In this document: positions 17,602 through 26,378 of the stretch, piece after piece
Layout: the number at the start of each line of letters is the position of its first letter
Position numbering within the stretch: position 1 is the first letter of the stretch
Origin: Sphingobacteriia bacterium 24-36-13
GTDB lineage: Bacteria; Bacteroidota; Bacteroidia; Chitinophagales; Chitinophagaceae
Direction: 5' to 3'
Length of the DNA: 62,567 nt
NCBI GenBank assembly: GCA_002281875.1
Contig: NCHN01000016.1
Span: 1 to 62,567 of the forward strand
Position numbers and translations under genes: made by a program
Notes under the pieces: model-generated
What the model saw: the letters and a program-made list of their open reading frames with translations, nothing else
Databases searched by the model: none
What the model was told of the DNA's origin: nothing

Positions 17602-18187
17602 TCTACACGCTCATAACAAAAATATTATTGCAGCCTTCTTCATGGGCTGCTTTTTTATGCTCGCATGTGAGAACGATGTAAATGAAGTAAAAGAATTAGG
17701 GAAGAAAAAACCAGGTATTGAAGAAGGTAAAAATATTGTTAGTTTCTTGAGTATGGGGGGTAAAATGAAAGCGAAATTAACTGCTCCTTTATTACTGCGA
17801 TATCAAGGAGACAGTGCACTCAAATCTGAGTTTCCTAAAACACTTTTTGTTGAGTTTTACAACGACAGCATGAAGTTAGAAAGCACGCTCAGAGCCAATT
17901 ATGGCCGATACATGGAAAATGAAAACAAAATATTTTTAAGAGACAGCGTAGTCATCATCCGCATTAATGGAGATACTTTAGAAACTTCTGAATTATTTTG
18001 GGATCAAACATTAGGAAGGTTTCATACCGACAAACCAGTTACGACCAGTCAGCGTAACCCACGTCAAAAGTTGTATGCGAAAAAAGGCTTCAGCTCCAAT
18101 CAATCCCTAACAGATATTACTTACTATGAATTAGATTTAGGTAGTTTTCTAATTTTACCAGATAGTACTGCAGATAAAAAACAATAA
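17594..18187 (+). CDS. lptC: LPS export periplasmic protein LptC
   Basis: LptC anchors the lipopolysaccharide bridge and passes LPS from LptBFG to LptA. The 197 residues start with a signal and lipobox-like FMLACEND, so it may be lipid-anchored in Bacteroidota fashion, followed by a beta-jellyroll pattern (KMKAKLTAPLLLRY, FYNDSMKLESTLRANYG, DSVVIIRINGDTLET). Two upstream in-frame starts (17567, 17570) are possible, but 17594 gives the cleaner signal peptide. Its start overlaps the outer-membrane protein gene. Confidence 0.82.
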   Translation: MINLHAHNKNIIAAFFMGCFFMLACENDVNEVKELGKKKPGIEEGKNIVSFLSMGGKMKAKLTAPLLLRYQGDSALKSEFPKTLFVEFYNDSMKLESTLRANYGRYMENENKIFLRDSVVIIRINGDTLETSELFWDQTLGRFHTDKPVTTSQRNPRQKLYAKKGFSSNQSLTDITYYELDLGSFLILPDSTADKKQ

Positions 18188-18197
18188 AATCAATTTT

Positions 18198-19187
18198 ATG
18201 GAATACAGAAGAATGGGAAGATCGGGCCTTCAATTAAGTGTATTGAGTTTTGGTAGTTGGGTAACATTTCATAAACAAATTAACGACAATAGTGCCGACG
18301 AATTAATGGGCATTGCATACGATAATGGCATCAACTTTTTTGACAATGCGGAAGTATATGCTTTGGGCGAGAGTGAGAAAATGATGGGCCGAGTGCTGAA
18401 AGCAAAAAATTGGGACAGAACTTCTTATACCATTTCTTCCAAAGCGTTCTTTGGTTGGAGAGGCAAAGAAAACAAACCCAATCAAACAGGCCTAAGCAGA
18501 AAGCATTTAACAGAAGCCTGTCATGAAGCTTTACAACGTTTACAAACCGATTACTTAGACTTGTATTTCTGTCATAGACCAGACAAGAACACACCTATTG
18601 AAGAAGTGGTATTAACCATGAATCATTTAATTCAACAAGGTAAAATTTTATACTGGGGCACCAGTGAATGGAGTGGTGTTGAACTAATGGAAGCACATAG
18701 GGTGGCGCAACACTATCGTTTAATTGGCCCTTCAATGGAACAACCTCAATACAATTTATTCGAAAGAAATAAAATCGAAAACGACTACTTAGAAGTATAT
18801 AAAAATGTGGGCTTAGGCACAACCATCTGGAGCCCTTTGGCCGCTGGTCTGTTAACTGGCAAATACAATAATGGCATTCCCGAAGGCAGCCGTTTAGCCA
18901 TTGAAGGTTTCGATTGGTTGAAAGAGCGTTGGATTATGCAAGACAAAATTGAAAAAGTACAAAAACTACAATTACTGGCGAATGAATTGGGTTGTAGCTT
19001 GCCTGCTTTAAGTATTGCCTGGTGTATTAAGAACCCAAATGTAACTACAGCTATTTTGGGCGCCACCAAGAAAGAACAATTAATTGATAATTTGACCGCA
19101 TTAAAAGCAGTGGAGCTATTAACTTCAGAAGTGCTCAGCAAAATAGAAGCGATCATGCAGAATAAACCTGTTTTAGCCGAATATTAA
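18198..19187 (+). CDS. Aldo/keto reductase (Kv-beta-like)
   Basis: An NADPH-dependent oxidoreductase of the aldo/keto reductase superfamily, 329 residues. The catalytic tetrad is visible: Asp in FDNAEVY, Tyr in the same motif, Lys in SSKAFFG and His in YFCHRPD. The NADPH-binding end ILGATKKEQL is present near residue 292. Overall pattern (MEYRRMGRSGLQLS) matches the potassium-channel beta-subunit/YghZ group. It is cytoplasmic and lies 10 bases after lptC. The physiological substrate is unknown. Confidence 0.92.
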   Translation: MEYRRMGRSGLQLSVLSFGSWVTFHKQINDNSADELMGIAYDNGINFFDNAEVYALGESEKMMGRVLKAKNWDRTSYTISSKAFFGWRGKENKPNQTGLSRKHLTEACHEALQRLQTDYLDLYFCHRPDKNTPIEEVVLTMNHLIQQGKILYWGTSEWSGVELMEAHRVAQHYRLIGPSMEQPQYNLFERNKIENDYLEVYKNVGLGTTIWSPLAAGLLTGKYNNGIPEGSRLAIEGFDWLKERWIMQDKIEKVQKLQLLANELGCSLPALSIAWCIKNPNVTTAILGATKKEQLIDNLTALKAVELLTSEVLSKIEAIMQNKPVLAEY

Positions 19188-19255
19188 AAAGCAAAAAAAA
19201 GTGCTGCCCTCTTTCCAACTTTTCATAAAAACCTTCTCTTACTCATGAAAACTGC

Positions 19256-19807
19256 TTGGAACAGGTAATAGACATACAAAAAGCTGCTGTAAAAAAGGCT
19301 TGCAATGGAGATGCAAAAGCCCAGGCTTGGTTGTACGAGCAATACAGTAAAGCAATGTTTAATATCTGTACCAGAATGACTGGTAACCAGTCAGATGCAG
19401 AAGACCTTTTACAAGACTGTTTTGTTATTGCATTTAGCAATTTGCATCAGCTTAAAGTTGCTGAGCAATTTGGTGGCTGGCTTAAAAGAATTGTAGTAAA
19501 TGAATGCATTCGTTTCAGCAAAAAAAATATTCGCTGGGAAGAATGGGATGCTGATCAACAAGGCAATTTGGTAAATGAAGAAATGGAATGGTGGAAAACA
19601 ATTGATTTCAAGATCATTCATACAACCATAAAGCAATTACCAGATGGTTGTAGACAGGTATTCAATTTGTATGTATTTGAAGATTATTCACACAAACAAA
19701 TTGCAGAGAGCATGGGAATTTCAGAATCAACGAGTAAAAGCCAATATCAACGAGCCAGGGCATTATTGAAACAAAGAATTTACAAACAAGTACAAATACA
19801 TGGATGA
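19256..19807 (+). CDS. ECF-type RNA polymerase sigma factor
   Basis: A sigma-70 family factor of the extracytoplasmic-function group, 183 residues. Region 2 is seen at about 25-90 (NICTRMTGNQSDAEDLLQD, then F-GGWLKRIVVNEC) and region 4 at about 120-175 (LPDGCRQVFNLYVFEDYSHKQIAE, then GISESTSKSQYQRAR). There is no ATG: the frame can only start at TTG 19256, because a stop lies at 19226. An ATG 11 bases earlier opens a seven-codon frame instead. Its end overlaps the next gene by 8 bases, as for a sigma/regulator pair. Confidence 0.88.
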   Translation: MEQVIDIQKAAVKKACNGDAKAQAWLYEQYSKAMFNICTRMTGNQSDAEDLLQDCFVIAFSNLHQLKVAEQFGGWLKRIVVNECIRFSKKNIRWEEWDADQQGNLVNEEMEWWKTIDFKIIHTTIKQLPDGCRQVFNLYVFEDYSHKQIAESMGISESTSKSQYQRARALLKQRIYKQVQIHG

Positions 19808-20606
19808 GTTTAAAAAATATTTAGTAGAAAATCAGGAGCAATTTGATGCTGATGAGCCAAGCCCTCTTGTATGGGACAAAGTAAATCAGCGTTTGAAATT
19901 GGAGAAACCTACTGCCACTGCAAAAGTTTTTTCAATGCTAAAGTTGGTGCAATGGTCTGCAGCTGCTTGCATCTTGGGTTTAGCGGGGATTGGCGTTTGG
20001 TATTTGTTTACTGATAATAATATGGTGAAACCACTGCAAGAACAAGTGGTAACGAATGAAGAAAAACCAAATAGTGCGCACAGCAACTCTAACAATAAAA
20101 ACCCTAACAATAATTCAACCAGCAACAGAGAATCAACTGAAGCTTTGGTTGCAACAGAGTCTAATGCTCCTTCTGCTAGTGCAAATGAACCTATGTTGAG
20201 TAAAGCTGCTCAATCGGTACAATCAAGAACAGCCAGTTCTGCTTCACCGATAAACAGCAGCAATAACGCCATGACCGCATTAGCTAATATGGAAACTGGC
20301 TTTACACAAATCATCAATTTACAAAAAGGAAAAATCAGCACCACTCCTATGTACGCGGAGTCTGCGAGTTATTTTAACGAATTCAAATCTCAAATTAATC
20401 AACTAGAACAAGAGGAAAAACAAATCAAAAAAGAAATCAGTAAAAAAGGACTAACAGACCAACAGCTTGATCAACTGATAAATCTGTATCAATATAAATT
20501 AACTGTACTAAAGCAGTTGCAATTAGAAATGAACAAAACCAATAATCGTTACAAACAAAACAGAGGGCCGGTAGATTCTACTCGTGCTTACTTTATTAAT
20601 ATTTAA
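19800..20606 (+). CDS. Membrane protein, probable anti-sigma factor
   Basis: A 268-residue protein with a cytoplasmic N-terminal part (about 1-50), one transmembrane helix at about 53-70, a low-complexity Asn/Ser-rich linker (about 85-160) and a coiled-coil-like C-terminus (EQEEKQIKKEI, DQLINLYQYKL). Overlap with the sigma gene by 8 bases and the single helix suggest an anti-sigma factor that holds the sigma at the membrane. No zinc-finger anti-sigma motif (HxxxCxxC) is present, so this is by context. The low-complexity linker probably lies in the periplasm. Confidence 0.7.
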   Translation: MDEFKKYLVENQEQFDADEPSPLVWDKVNQRLKLEKPTATAKVFSMLKLVQWSAAACILGLAGIGVWYLFTDNNMVKPLQEQVVTNEEKPNSAHSNSNNKNPNNNSTSNRESTEALVATESNAPSASANEPMLSKAAQSVQSRTASSASPINSSNNAMTALANMETGFTQIINLQKGKISTTPMYAESASYFNEFKSQINQLEQEEKQIKKEISKKGLTDQQLDQLINLYQYKLTVLKQLQLEMNKTNNRYKQNRGPVDSTRAYFINI

Positions 20607-20617
20607 AAACAGAAACA

Positions 20618-21988
20618 ATGAAAAATACCATTATCGGAGCAATGATTTTATGTGCAATTGGCGCAGGATCATTGAGTTCTTCTGCACAACAAACTACTAC
20701 TGAAAAGGAAGTTGAAAGATCTGTAAAAGAAAGCATGGCAAAAGCCATGAAACCTATTGTGGTAGAAGGTTTCCCGATGCGAGGCACTGGTGCTGTAACT
20801 GTTACAGGATTTCCTATGAACATCAATCAGAATTTTGATTATGTATTTAAAGACTTAAAAGATGTTAAAGCCAAAGAAGTAAGTCAAGAAATTAGCACGT
20901 CTAAATCCCCCGATATATATATTGACAATACTTCTAGAAATATCCAAGTTAAAATTTGGGATCAATCTAAAGTAAAAGTAGTTACTACTGTTTATTATGA
21001 AGGTGAAGGAAAATTAAGTGATGAGGAATGGTTTGAAAAAATGAATCTTTCCTTAAAATCTATTGGTACAACTGTAAGAGTAAAATCTGGAACTATATCG
21101 GGGGGAAGCTATACCATTAATGGCAACACTTATGGCTGGAGTGGTAGTACAGGTGTAGCAGTATTTAACGACAAAGGAGAAAGCATTGGCAGCAGATCGA
21201 ATACAAAGAGAATGGTGACAATTTATGTACCAGCTGCTAGCAAATTAGATATCGATAGCAAGTATGCTGATATTCAATTATCTGGGAACTATGGAAATGC
21301 TACAGTTGATATTACCAACGGTAGTTTAGAAGCAGAAAGTTTTTCTAAATTATACCTGCGCTCTAAATATTCCAATGTAAATATAGAGAATGCATCTATT
21401 GCCGAAATTGAGTTTATGAATGGTCGATTTTCTGCAAAAGAAATTGGCGAAGCAGACTTAGATACCAAGTATTCTACCATTGAAATTGCCAGCGCTAAGA
21501 AAGCGGTATTCAGAAGTACCAACGACGAATATGAAATAGAAGATGCCAATGAATTAAGAGGAAGAAAGAATTATGGTAATTTCAGAATCACCAAATTAAA
21601 TAACTCTCTTGAAATGGATGGAACCAATGCTGATGTTAAAATCAGAAGCGTTGGAGCAAATCTTGACTTAATTAAAATTGACAATAAATATGCCGACATC
21701 CGCATTCCACTAAGAAATATCAAGAACTATTCCGTAAAATTCATTGGAGCGTATAGCACTGTATACGGAAACTTTGAAAAATTACCATTAATTGAAGAAG
21801 AGAAAAAACCGCTAACTAAAGAAAAAGAAACCGATGCCTTGGCTAAGCAGTTGGTTGAAATCAATCGTTCTATTACCCGTTATTCACAATCTCGTGACAA
21901 CGAATCGAATTTTAGCGCTAAAGTAGGTGAAGGTAAAGGCCTTAAAATAGACATGAGTTGCCAGAATTGTACTGTTGACTTTAAATAA
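20618..21988 (+). CDS. Exported beta-rich protein, DUF4097-like
   Basis: A 456-residue protein with signal peptide (cleavage near SSAQ, residue 24). The C-terminal two thirds consist of short repeated beta strands (LDIDSKYADIQL, LYLRSKYSNVNI, ADLDTKYSTIEI, LIKIDNKYADIR), a right-handed beta-helix pattern as in DUF2807/DUF4097 adhesin-like proteins. It follows the anti-sigma-like gene by 11 bases and closes the operon before a strong terminator. It may be the envelope target or sensor of the sigma module; function is unproven. Confidence 0.72.
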   Translation: MKNTIIGAMILCAIGAGSLSSSAQQTTTEKEVERSVKESMAKAMKPIVVEGFPMRGTGAVTVTGFPMNINQNFDYVFKDLKDVKAKEVSQEISTSKSPDIYIDNTSRNIQVKIWDQSKVKVVTTVYYEGEGKLSDEEWFEKMNLSLKSIGTTVRVKSGTISGGSYTINGNTYGWSGSTGVAVFNDKGESIGSRSNTKRMVTIYVPAASKLDIDSKYADIQLSGNYGNATVDITNGSLEAESFSKLYLRSKYSNVNIENASIAEIEFMNGRFSAKEIGEADLDTKYSTIEIASAKKAVFRSTNDEYEIEDANELRGRKNYGNFRITKLNNSLEMDGTNADVKIRSVGANLDLIKIDNKYADIRIPLRNIKNYSVKFIGAYSTVYGNFEKLPLIEEEKKPLTKEKETDALAKQLVEINRSITRYSQSRDNESNFSAKVGEGKGLKIDMSCQNCTVDFK

Positions 21989-22039
21989 AATAACCATATA
22001 AATTTTACAGCACTGAATCTCATGTGTTAAGTCGGTATC

Positions 22040-22068
22040 GTACCCCGTTTCTACGGGGTACTTTGTTA
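22040..22068 (+). terminator. Terminator after the sigma operon
   Basis: GTACCCCGT (22040-22048) pairs perfectly with ACGGGGTAC (22053-22061) around TTCT, followed by a T-rich tract. It closes the sigma/anti-sigma/DUF4097 operon. Confidence 0.88.
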
Positions 22069-22080
22069 TTGTATATACCT

Positions 22081-22088
22081 TAACTTTG
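22081..22088 (+). promoter_or_regulatory. -7 element of the CNNM/tatC operon
   Basis: TAACTTTG matches TAnnTTTG. TTTG at 22062-22065 lies 15 bases upstream, a slightly short spacing, and belongs to the terminator tail. Initiation 6-8 bases after the motif would fall at or just before the ATG at 22096, so this transcript may be nearly leaderless. Confidence 0.55.
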
Positions 22089-22095
22089 GCCCATT

Positions 22096-23355
22096 ATGAC
22101 GCATATCTATACCATTCTTAGTATAGTGGGTACTTTGCTTTTTATCGGCTTTTTTGCGGGGTATGAAATTGCATTCGTAACTGCCAATAGATTGAGCATT
22201 GAATTAAAGAAAAAGCAGGGTAAAAGAAGTGGCGCCATTTTGGCCCAATTCATTGAATCTCCTGCAAGATTTATTGGAACCTGTTTGATTGGGGTGAATG
22301 TATTTTTAGTAATCTATGGGTTGCTTTTCGATGAACTACTTAAAACGGGTATTTGGTTACCCCTCCAAATTGAAAACAACTTTTTAAAACTGGCTTTTGA
22401 TACATTGGTTTCCACACTAGTGGTTTTAGTAATTGGTAAATTCTTACCAAAAGCAATTTTCAGGGCAAAGAGTGATAGTTTATTATTTGTATTTGCACCA
22501 GTTGCCAATTTCTTTCATCACTTGTTTCTCCCGCTAACCAATTTATTCGTAAACATTTCTCAATGGATATTGAAATACATTTTTAATGTTCGAGTGAAAG
22601 ACAAAAACGAAGCTTTTACTAAAATAGACCTAGAACATTTTTTTCAACAGACCAAAGACCAGGACGACGAAAACCAGGAATTAAATACAGAGCTTTTTGA
22701 AAATGCCTTAAGCTTACCTACCGTAAAAATTAGGCAATGTTTGGTGCCAAGAACAGAAATTGTTGCATTAGAAGTAACAGACTCTATTGGTGAAGCAAGA
22801 AATTTATTTATTCAAACCAAATTGAGTAAGCTGCTGGTATACGAAGACAGCATTGATAATATTGTAGGTTATATTCACCAATTAGATTTATTTAATCGTC
22901 CTGAAAGCATTAAAGCCATGCTTCATCCCATTGTGGCTGTACCTGAAAGCATGAGTGCAACTGATTTGATGAATAAATTTACTAAAGAAAGAAAAAGTAT
23001 TGCTTGGGTAGTAGATGAATTTGGTGGTACATCAGGAATAGTAACCATGGAAGATTTATTAGAAGAAATTTTTGGCGAAATTCAAGACGAATACGATACT
23101 GAAGAATTTGTAGAGAAGCAATTAGCTGAAGACGAATTTATTTTTAGTGGCAGAATGGAATTGGATTATTTAAATGAAAAATACAATTTAGATTTCCCAG
23201 CAAGTGATTCTGAAACTTTAAGTGGTTACATTATCAATGAACATGAAACCATACCCAAACAAAAAGAAACCATTATCATCAATAATTTCAAGTTTGATAT
23301 TTTAACTGTATCTGAGAGAAGAATAGAAATGGTTAAGATGAAAGTATTACAATAA
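22096..23355 (+). CDS. CNNM/CorC family transporter-like protein (GldE-like)
   Basis: A 419-residue protein of the hemolysin/CorC group: an N-terminal DUF21 (CNNM) membrane domain with about four helices (residues 1-170), two CBS domains (about 205-325, including PRTEIVAL and VVDEFGGTSGIVTMEDLLEEIFG), and a C-terminal CorC_HlyC domain (about 340-419). Such proteins act in Mg2+/Co2+ export; the relative GldE is needed for gliding in Flavobacterium. It lies 2 bases before tatC in an operon. Confidence 0.87.
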   Translation: MTHIYTILSIVGTLLFIGFFAGYEIAFVTANRLSIELKKKQGKRSGAILAQFIESPARFIGTCLIGVNVFLVIYGLLFDELLKTGIWLPLQIENNFLKLAFDTLVSTLVVLVIGKFLPKAIFRAKSDSLLFVFAPVANFFHHLFLPLTNLFVNISQWILKYIFNVRVKDKNEAFTKIDLEHFFQQTKDQDDENQELNTELFENALSLPTVKIRQCLVPRTEIVALEVTDSIGEARNLFIQTKLSKLLVYEDSIDNIVGYIHQLDLFNRPESIKAMLHPIVAVPESMSATDLMNKFTKERKSIAWVVDEFGGTSGIVTMEDLLEEIFGEIQDEYDTEEFVEKQLAEDEFIFSGRMELDYLNEKYNLDFPASDSETLSGYIINEHETIPKQKETIIINNFKFDILTVSERRIEMVKMKVLQ

Positions 23356-23357
23356 AC

Positions 23358-24212
23358 ATGGCACTATTTAATAGAAAAGCAACAGCAGATAAAGAGGAGA
23401 TGTCATTTATTGATCATCTAGAGGAATTAAGAGGGCATATTATCCGTTCGGTTATTTCCATTTTGGTAATGGCCTTGGTAATATTTATATATCGTAACTG
23501 GATATTCGATAATATCATCGTTGGCCCTATCAATAAAGATTTTGTTAGCTATAAAGCATTGTGTGATTTTAGTCATTGGTTGAAAATTGGGGATGCATTG
23601 TGTATGCCACCCGTAGAAGTAACCATGCAGAGTACCACTTTTGGTGGACAATTCTTAAGTACAATTAGTATGGCTATTGTGGGTGGTATCATTATGGCTT
23701 TCCCCTATATTTTTTGGGAATTCTGGCGTTTTGTTAAGCCTGCATTAAAAGAAAAAGAAGTTAAAAACACTCGTTTCATTATTTTCTGGGTTTCTTTCTT
23801 CTTCTTTTGTGGCGCGGCTTTTGGCTACTTTTTATTAGGGCCTTTTACATTTAATTTCTTGGCAGGTTTTCAGTTGGGTACCGAAAATATGATTGTAACC
23901 AGGCCCACTTTTTCTGATTACTTAGACAACTTAACCAATATCATTTTAGGTTGCGGACTAGCTTTTGAATTGCCTGTGTTGGCCTATATTCTAACACAAA
24001 TTGGCATTATCACGCCTAGCTTTTTAAGAGCAACCCGTAAGTATGCAGTAGTCATTATTTTAATTGTTGCTGCATTTATTACCCCTAGCCCAGATTGGAT
24101 GAGTCAATTAATTGTCTTCATTCCTTTATTCCTTTTATATGAATTAAGTATTCTAGTTTCAGCAAGAGTTTTTAAGAAATTAGAAAAAGATGAAGATAAA
24201 GAGTGGGATTAA
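23358..24212 (+). CDS. tatC: Sec-independent protein translocase TatC
   Basis: The substrate receptor of the twin-arginine translocase, which exports folded proteins. The 284 residues carry the N-terminal SFIDHLEELRGHIIRS signature and six hydrophobic segments, with FEFP-like AFELPVL near residue 205 and a short charged C-terminus. tatA/tatB are not in the window. Several proteins elsewhere in the window carry twin-arginine-like signals and are likely clients. Confidence 0.95.
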   Translation: MALFNRKATADKEEMSFIDHLEELRGHIIRSVISILVMALVIFIYRNWIFDNIIVGPINKDFVSYKALCDFSHWLKIGDALCMPPVEVTMQSTTFGGQFLSTISMAIVGGIIMAFPYIFWEFWRFVKPALKEKEVKNTRFIIFWVSFFFFCGAAFGYFLLGPFTFNFLAGFQLGTENMIVTRPTFSDYLDNLTNIILGCGLAFELPVLAYILTQIGIITPSFLRATRKYAVVIILIVAAFITPSPDWMSQLIVFIPLFLLYELSILVSARVFKKLEKDEDKEWD

Positions 24213-24245
24213 TCAACCTATATATATCACAATAAAGATTATTTT

Positions 24246-24701
24246 ATGGCTTATGTTTTTGACGCTTCCAAACCAATTTCTATTGGAAGTGACCATGCTG
24301 GGTTTGCGTATAAATCTGCTTTAATTGCTTGGTTAACCGAAAAAGGCTTCCAAGTTACCGACCATGGAACTTATTCTTTGGATTCTGTAGATTATCCCGA
24401 CTTTGCACATCCTACTGCTTCTGCAGTAGAAAAAGGGGAAGCAGGTTTTGGCATTTTGATTTGTGGAAGCGCCAATGGAGTAGCCATCACTGCAAATAAA
24501 CACCAAGGAATCAGGGCGGCATTGTGCTGGCAAAATGATGTAGCGGAATTAGCTAGATTACATAATAATGCTAACATTATTTGTATTCCTGCAAGATTTG
24601 TAGCACTACCCCTTGCAGAACAAATGATTGATCTTTTTATGAATACTTCATTCGAAGGTGGTAGACACGCCGGCAGAGTGAATAAAATTAGCTGTAACTA
24701 A
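24246..24701 (+). CDS. rpiB: Ribose 5-phosphate isomerase B
   Basis: Interconverts ribose 5-phosphate and ribulose 5-phosphate in the pentose phosphate pathway. The 151 residues have the N-terminal GSDHAGFAYKS and the catalytic cysteine loop LICGSANGVAITANK, followed by GIRAALCW and the phosphate-binding HNNANIICIPARF. It is cytoplasmic and lies 33 bases after tatC, 11 bases before the M28 peptidase gene. Confidence 0.94.
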   Translation: MAYVFDASKPISIGSDHAGFAYKSALIAWLTEKGFQVTDHGTYSLDSVDYPDFAHPTASAVEKGEAGFGILICGSANGVAITANKHQGIRAALCWQNDVAELARLHNNANIICIPARFVALPLAEQMIDLFMNTSFEGGRHAGRVNKISCN

Positions 24702-24712
24702 ACCAAAAAGCC

Positions 24713-26260
24713 ATGATGAAAAAAATCCTGTTTGGTGCCATGTTCCTTTCTACGGGAATTGCATACGGACAAAAAGAAGATGCGTCAACCAAGTTTGCTG
24801 CATTAATTACCCCCGAATCAATGAAACAAAAATTGACCATTTTGGCAGGACCAGAAATGGAGGGAAGAGAAACGGGTATGCCAGGTGAAAGAAAAGCCGC
24901 TGCATACATTGAATCTGAATTCAAGAGAATGGGGCTTAAGCCAGGTAATGGTAATAGCTACCAACAATATTTTAATGTATACCAAGACGAACTGTCTAGT
25001 ATTGAATTAAGAGTTAATGGAAAATTATTTAATTGGGACAAAGACTATATGATGTCTTTACAATCCATCGCTAATGGAAAAACCAGCTCTAAAGATTTGG
25101 TATTTGTTGGATATGGTATTGTAGACAAAGCTGCTTCAATAAACGACTATGCTGGTCTTGATGTTAAAGGCAAAATTGTAATGATTTTAGATGGCGCTCC
25201 TGCTGGATACAAAGCGCCTACACCAACTCCTGGCTCTAGAGTTCCAAGCCCTATTTCAGGCTTTGCAAAAGCGAATGCGGCAAGAACTGCAGGTGCAACA
25301 GGCATTGTATTGATTTCTAAAGATTTTCCTCGTAAAACAGCCACTGCTGTTAAAGGAAATATTTACATGAATAAGCCAACAGGCGCTCCATTTATGATGG
25401 TGACTGTTTCTGAAGAAATAGCATCTGCATTAGCAGGACGTACCACTAAATTATCAAGTGAAAGTTTGGCTTCATTAACCAAAGGAAAATATACTGCTGA
25501 ATTAAGTATTGCAGCTGATAAAAAATCAACTACTTTAGAAACCAGCAACGTAATTGGAATTATTGAAGGTACCGACAAAAAAGACGAATATGTTTTCATG
25601 ACTGGGCACCACGATCACCTTGGTAAAAGAGGTAATGTAATTTATTACGGAGCAGACGATGATGGTTCTGGTACAGTAGGCGTAATGCAAATGGCAGAAG
25701 CTTTTGCAGCTGCAGCTAAAAAAGGAAACAAGCCTCGTAGAACTTTGGTGTTCATGACAGTTACTGGAGAAGAAAAAGGACTTTGGGGTTCTCAGTATTA
25801 TTCGGAGCATCCAATTTTCCCTTTGGATAAAACTACAGTTGACTTAAACACAGATATGATTGGTAGAGTAGATACTGAAAGAAAAACAGCTGATACCCTC
25901 AATTATATTTATGTGATTGGTCACGATAAATTAAGTTCTGATTTAGCAAAAATTAACGAGGGTGTCAATGCTAAACATTTGAACATGACCTTAGATTACA
26001 AATACGATGATCCAAAAGATGTAAACAGAATTTATTACAGAAGCGATCATTATAATTTTGCTCGTAAAGGAGTTCCAATTTTATTTTTTTATGATGGTAT
26101 GCTTAAAGCGGAATACCACCAACCAGGAGATACAGTTGATAAAATCAATTTTGGATTAATGGAAAAAAGAGCAAAATTAGTTTTCTATACTGCATGGGAA
26201 ATGGCTAATAGAGACGAAATGTTAAAGAGAGATATTCCTTTAACAATGCCTGCGAGATAA
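24713..26260 (+). CDS. Exported M28 family metallopeptidase
   Basis: A 515-residue exported zinc aminopeptidase. The signal peptide ends near GIAYGQ (residue 20). A PA-like insert occupies about 115-240. The peptidase domain contains the metal ligands HHDH (about 298), the Asp in GADDDGSG, the catalytic pair in TGEEKG, NTDMIGRVD and the final YRSDHYNF His. It sits at the end of the operon before a bidirectional terminator. A second ATG 3 bases later (24716) is an equally good start. Probably a periplasmic or surface peptidase. Confidence 0.9.
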   Translation: MMKKILFGAMFLSTGIAYGQKEDASTKFAALITPESMKQKLTILAGPEMEGRETGMPGERKAAAYIESEFKRMGLKPGNGNSYQQYFNVYQDELSSIELRVNGKLFNWDKDYMMSLQSIANGKTSSKDLVFVGYGIVDKAASINDYAGLDVKGKIVMILDGAPAGYKAPTPTPGSRVPSPISGFAKANAARTAGATGIVLISKDFPRKTATAVKGNIYMNKPTGAPFMMVTVSEEIASALAGRTTKLSSESLASLTKGKYTAELSIAADKKSTTLETSNVIGIIEGTDKKDEYVFMTGHHDHLGKRGNVIYYGADDDGSGTVGVMQMAEAFAAAAKKGNKPRRTLVFMTVTGEEKGLWGSQYYSEHPIFPLDKTTVDLNTDMIGRVDTERKTADTLNYIYVIGHDKLSSDLAKINEGVNAKHLNMTLDYKYDDPKDVNRIYYRSDHYNFARKGVPILFFYDGMLKAEYHQPGDTVDKINFGLMEKRAKLVFYTAWEMANRDEMLKRDIPLTMPAR

Positions 26261-26310
26261 TTTAACCCAACAAGCGGATTAGTATAAATTAATACTTCTC
26301 AAAAATAAAT

Positions 26311-26342
26311 AAGCCCCGGTCTATAATAGTACCGGGGCTTTT
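26311..26342. terminator. Bidirectional terminator
   Basis: AAGCCCCGGT (26311-26320) pairs with ACCGGGGCTT (26331-26340), with A's before and T's after. It separates the convergent peptidase and SusD genes and should work on both strands. Confidence 0.87.
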
Positions 26343-26378
26343 AATTACAAGCAATCGAAACTCCAAAAACTAAAATAT

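Noticed and set aside
20050-20280. Asn/Ser-rich stretch as a repeat or transferred insert
   Set aside because: It is in frame, low-complexity linker of a single-span membrane protein, common in this phylum.
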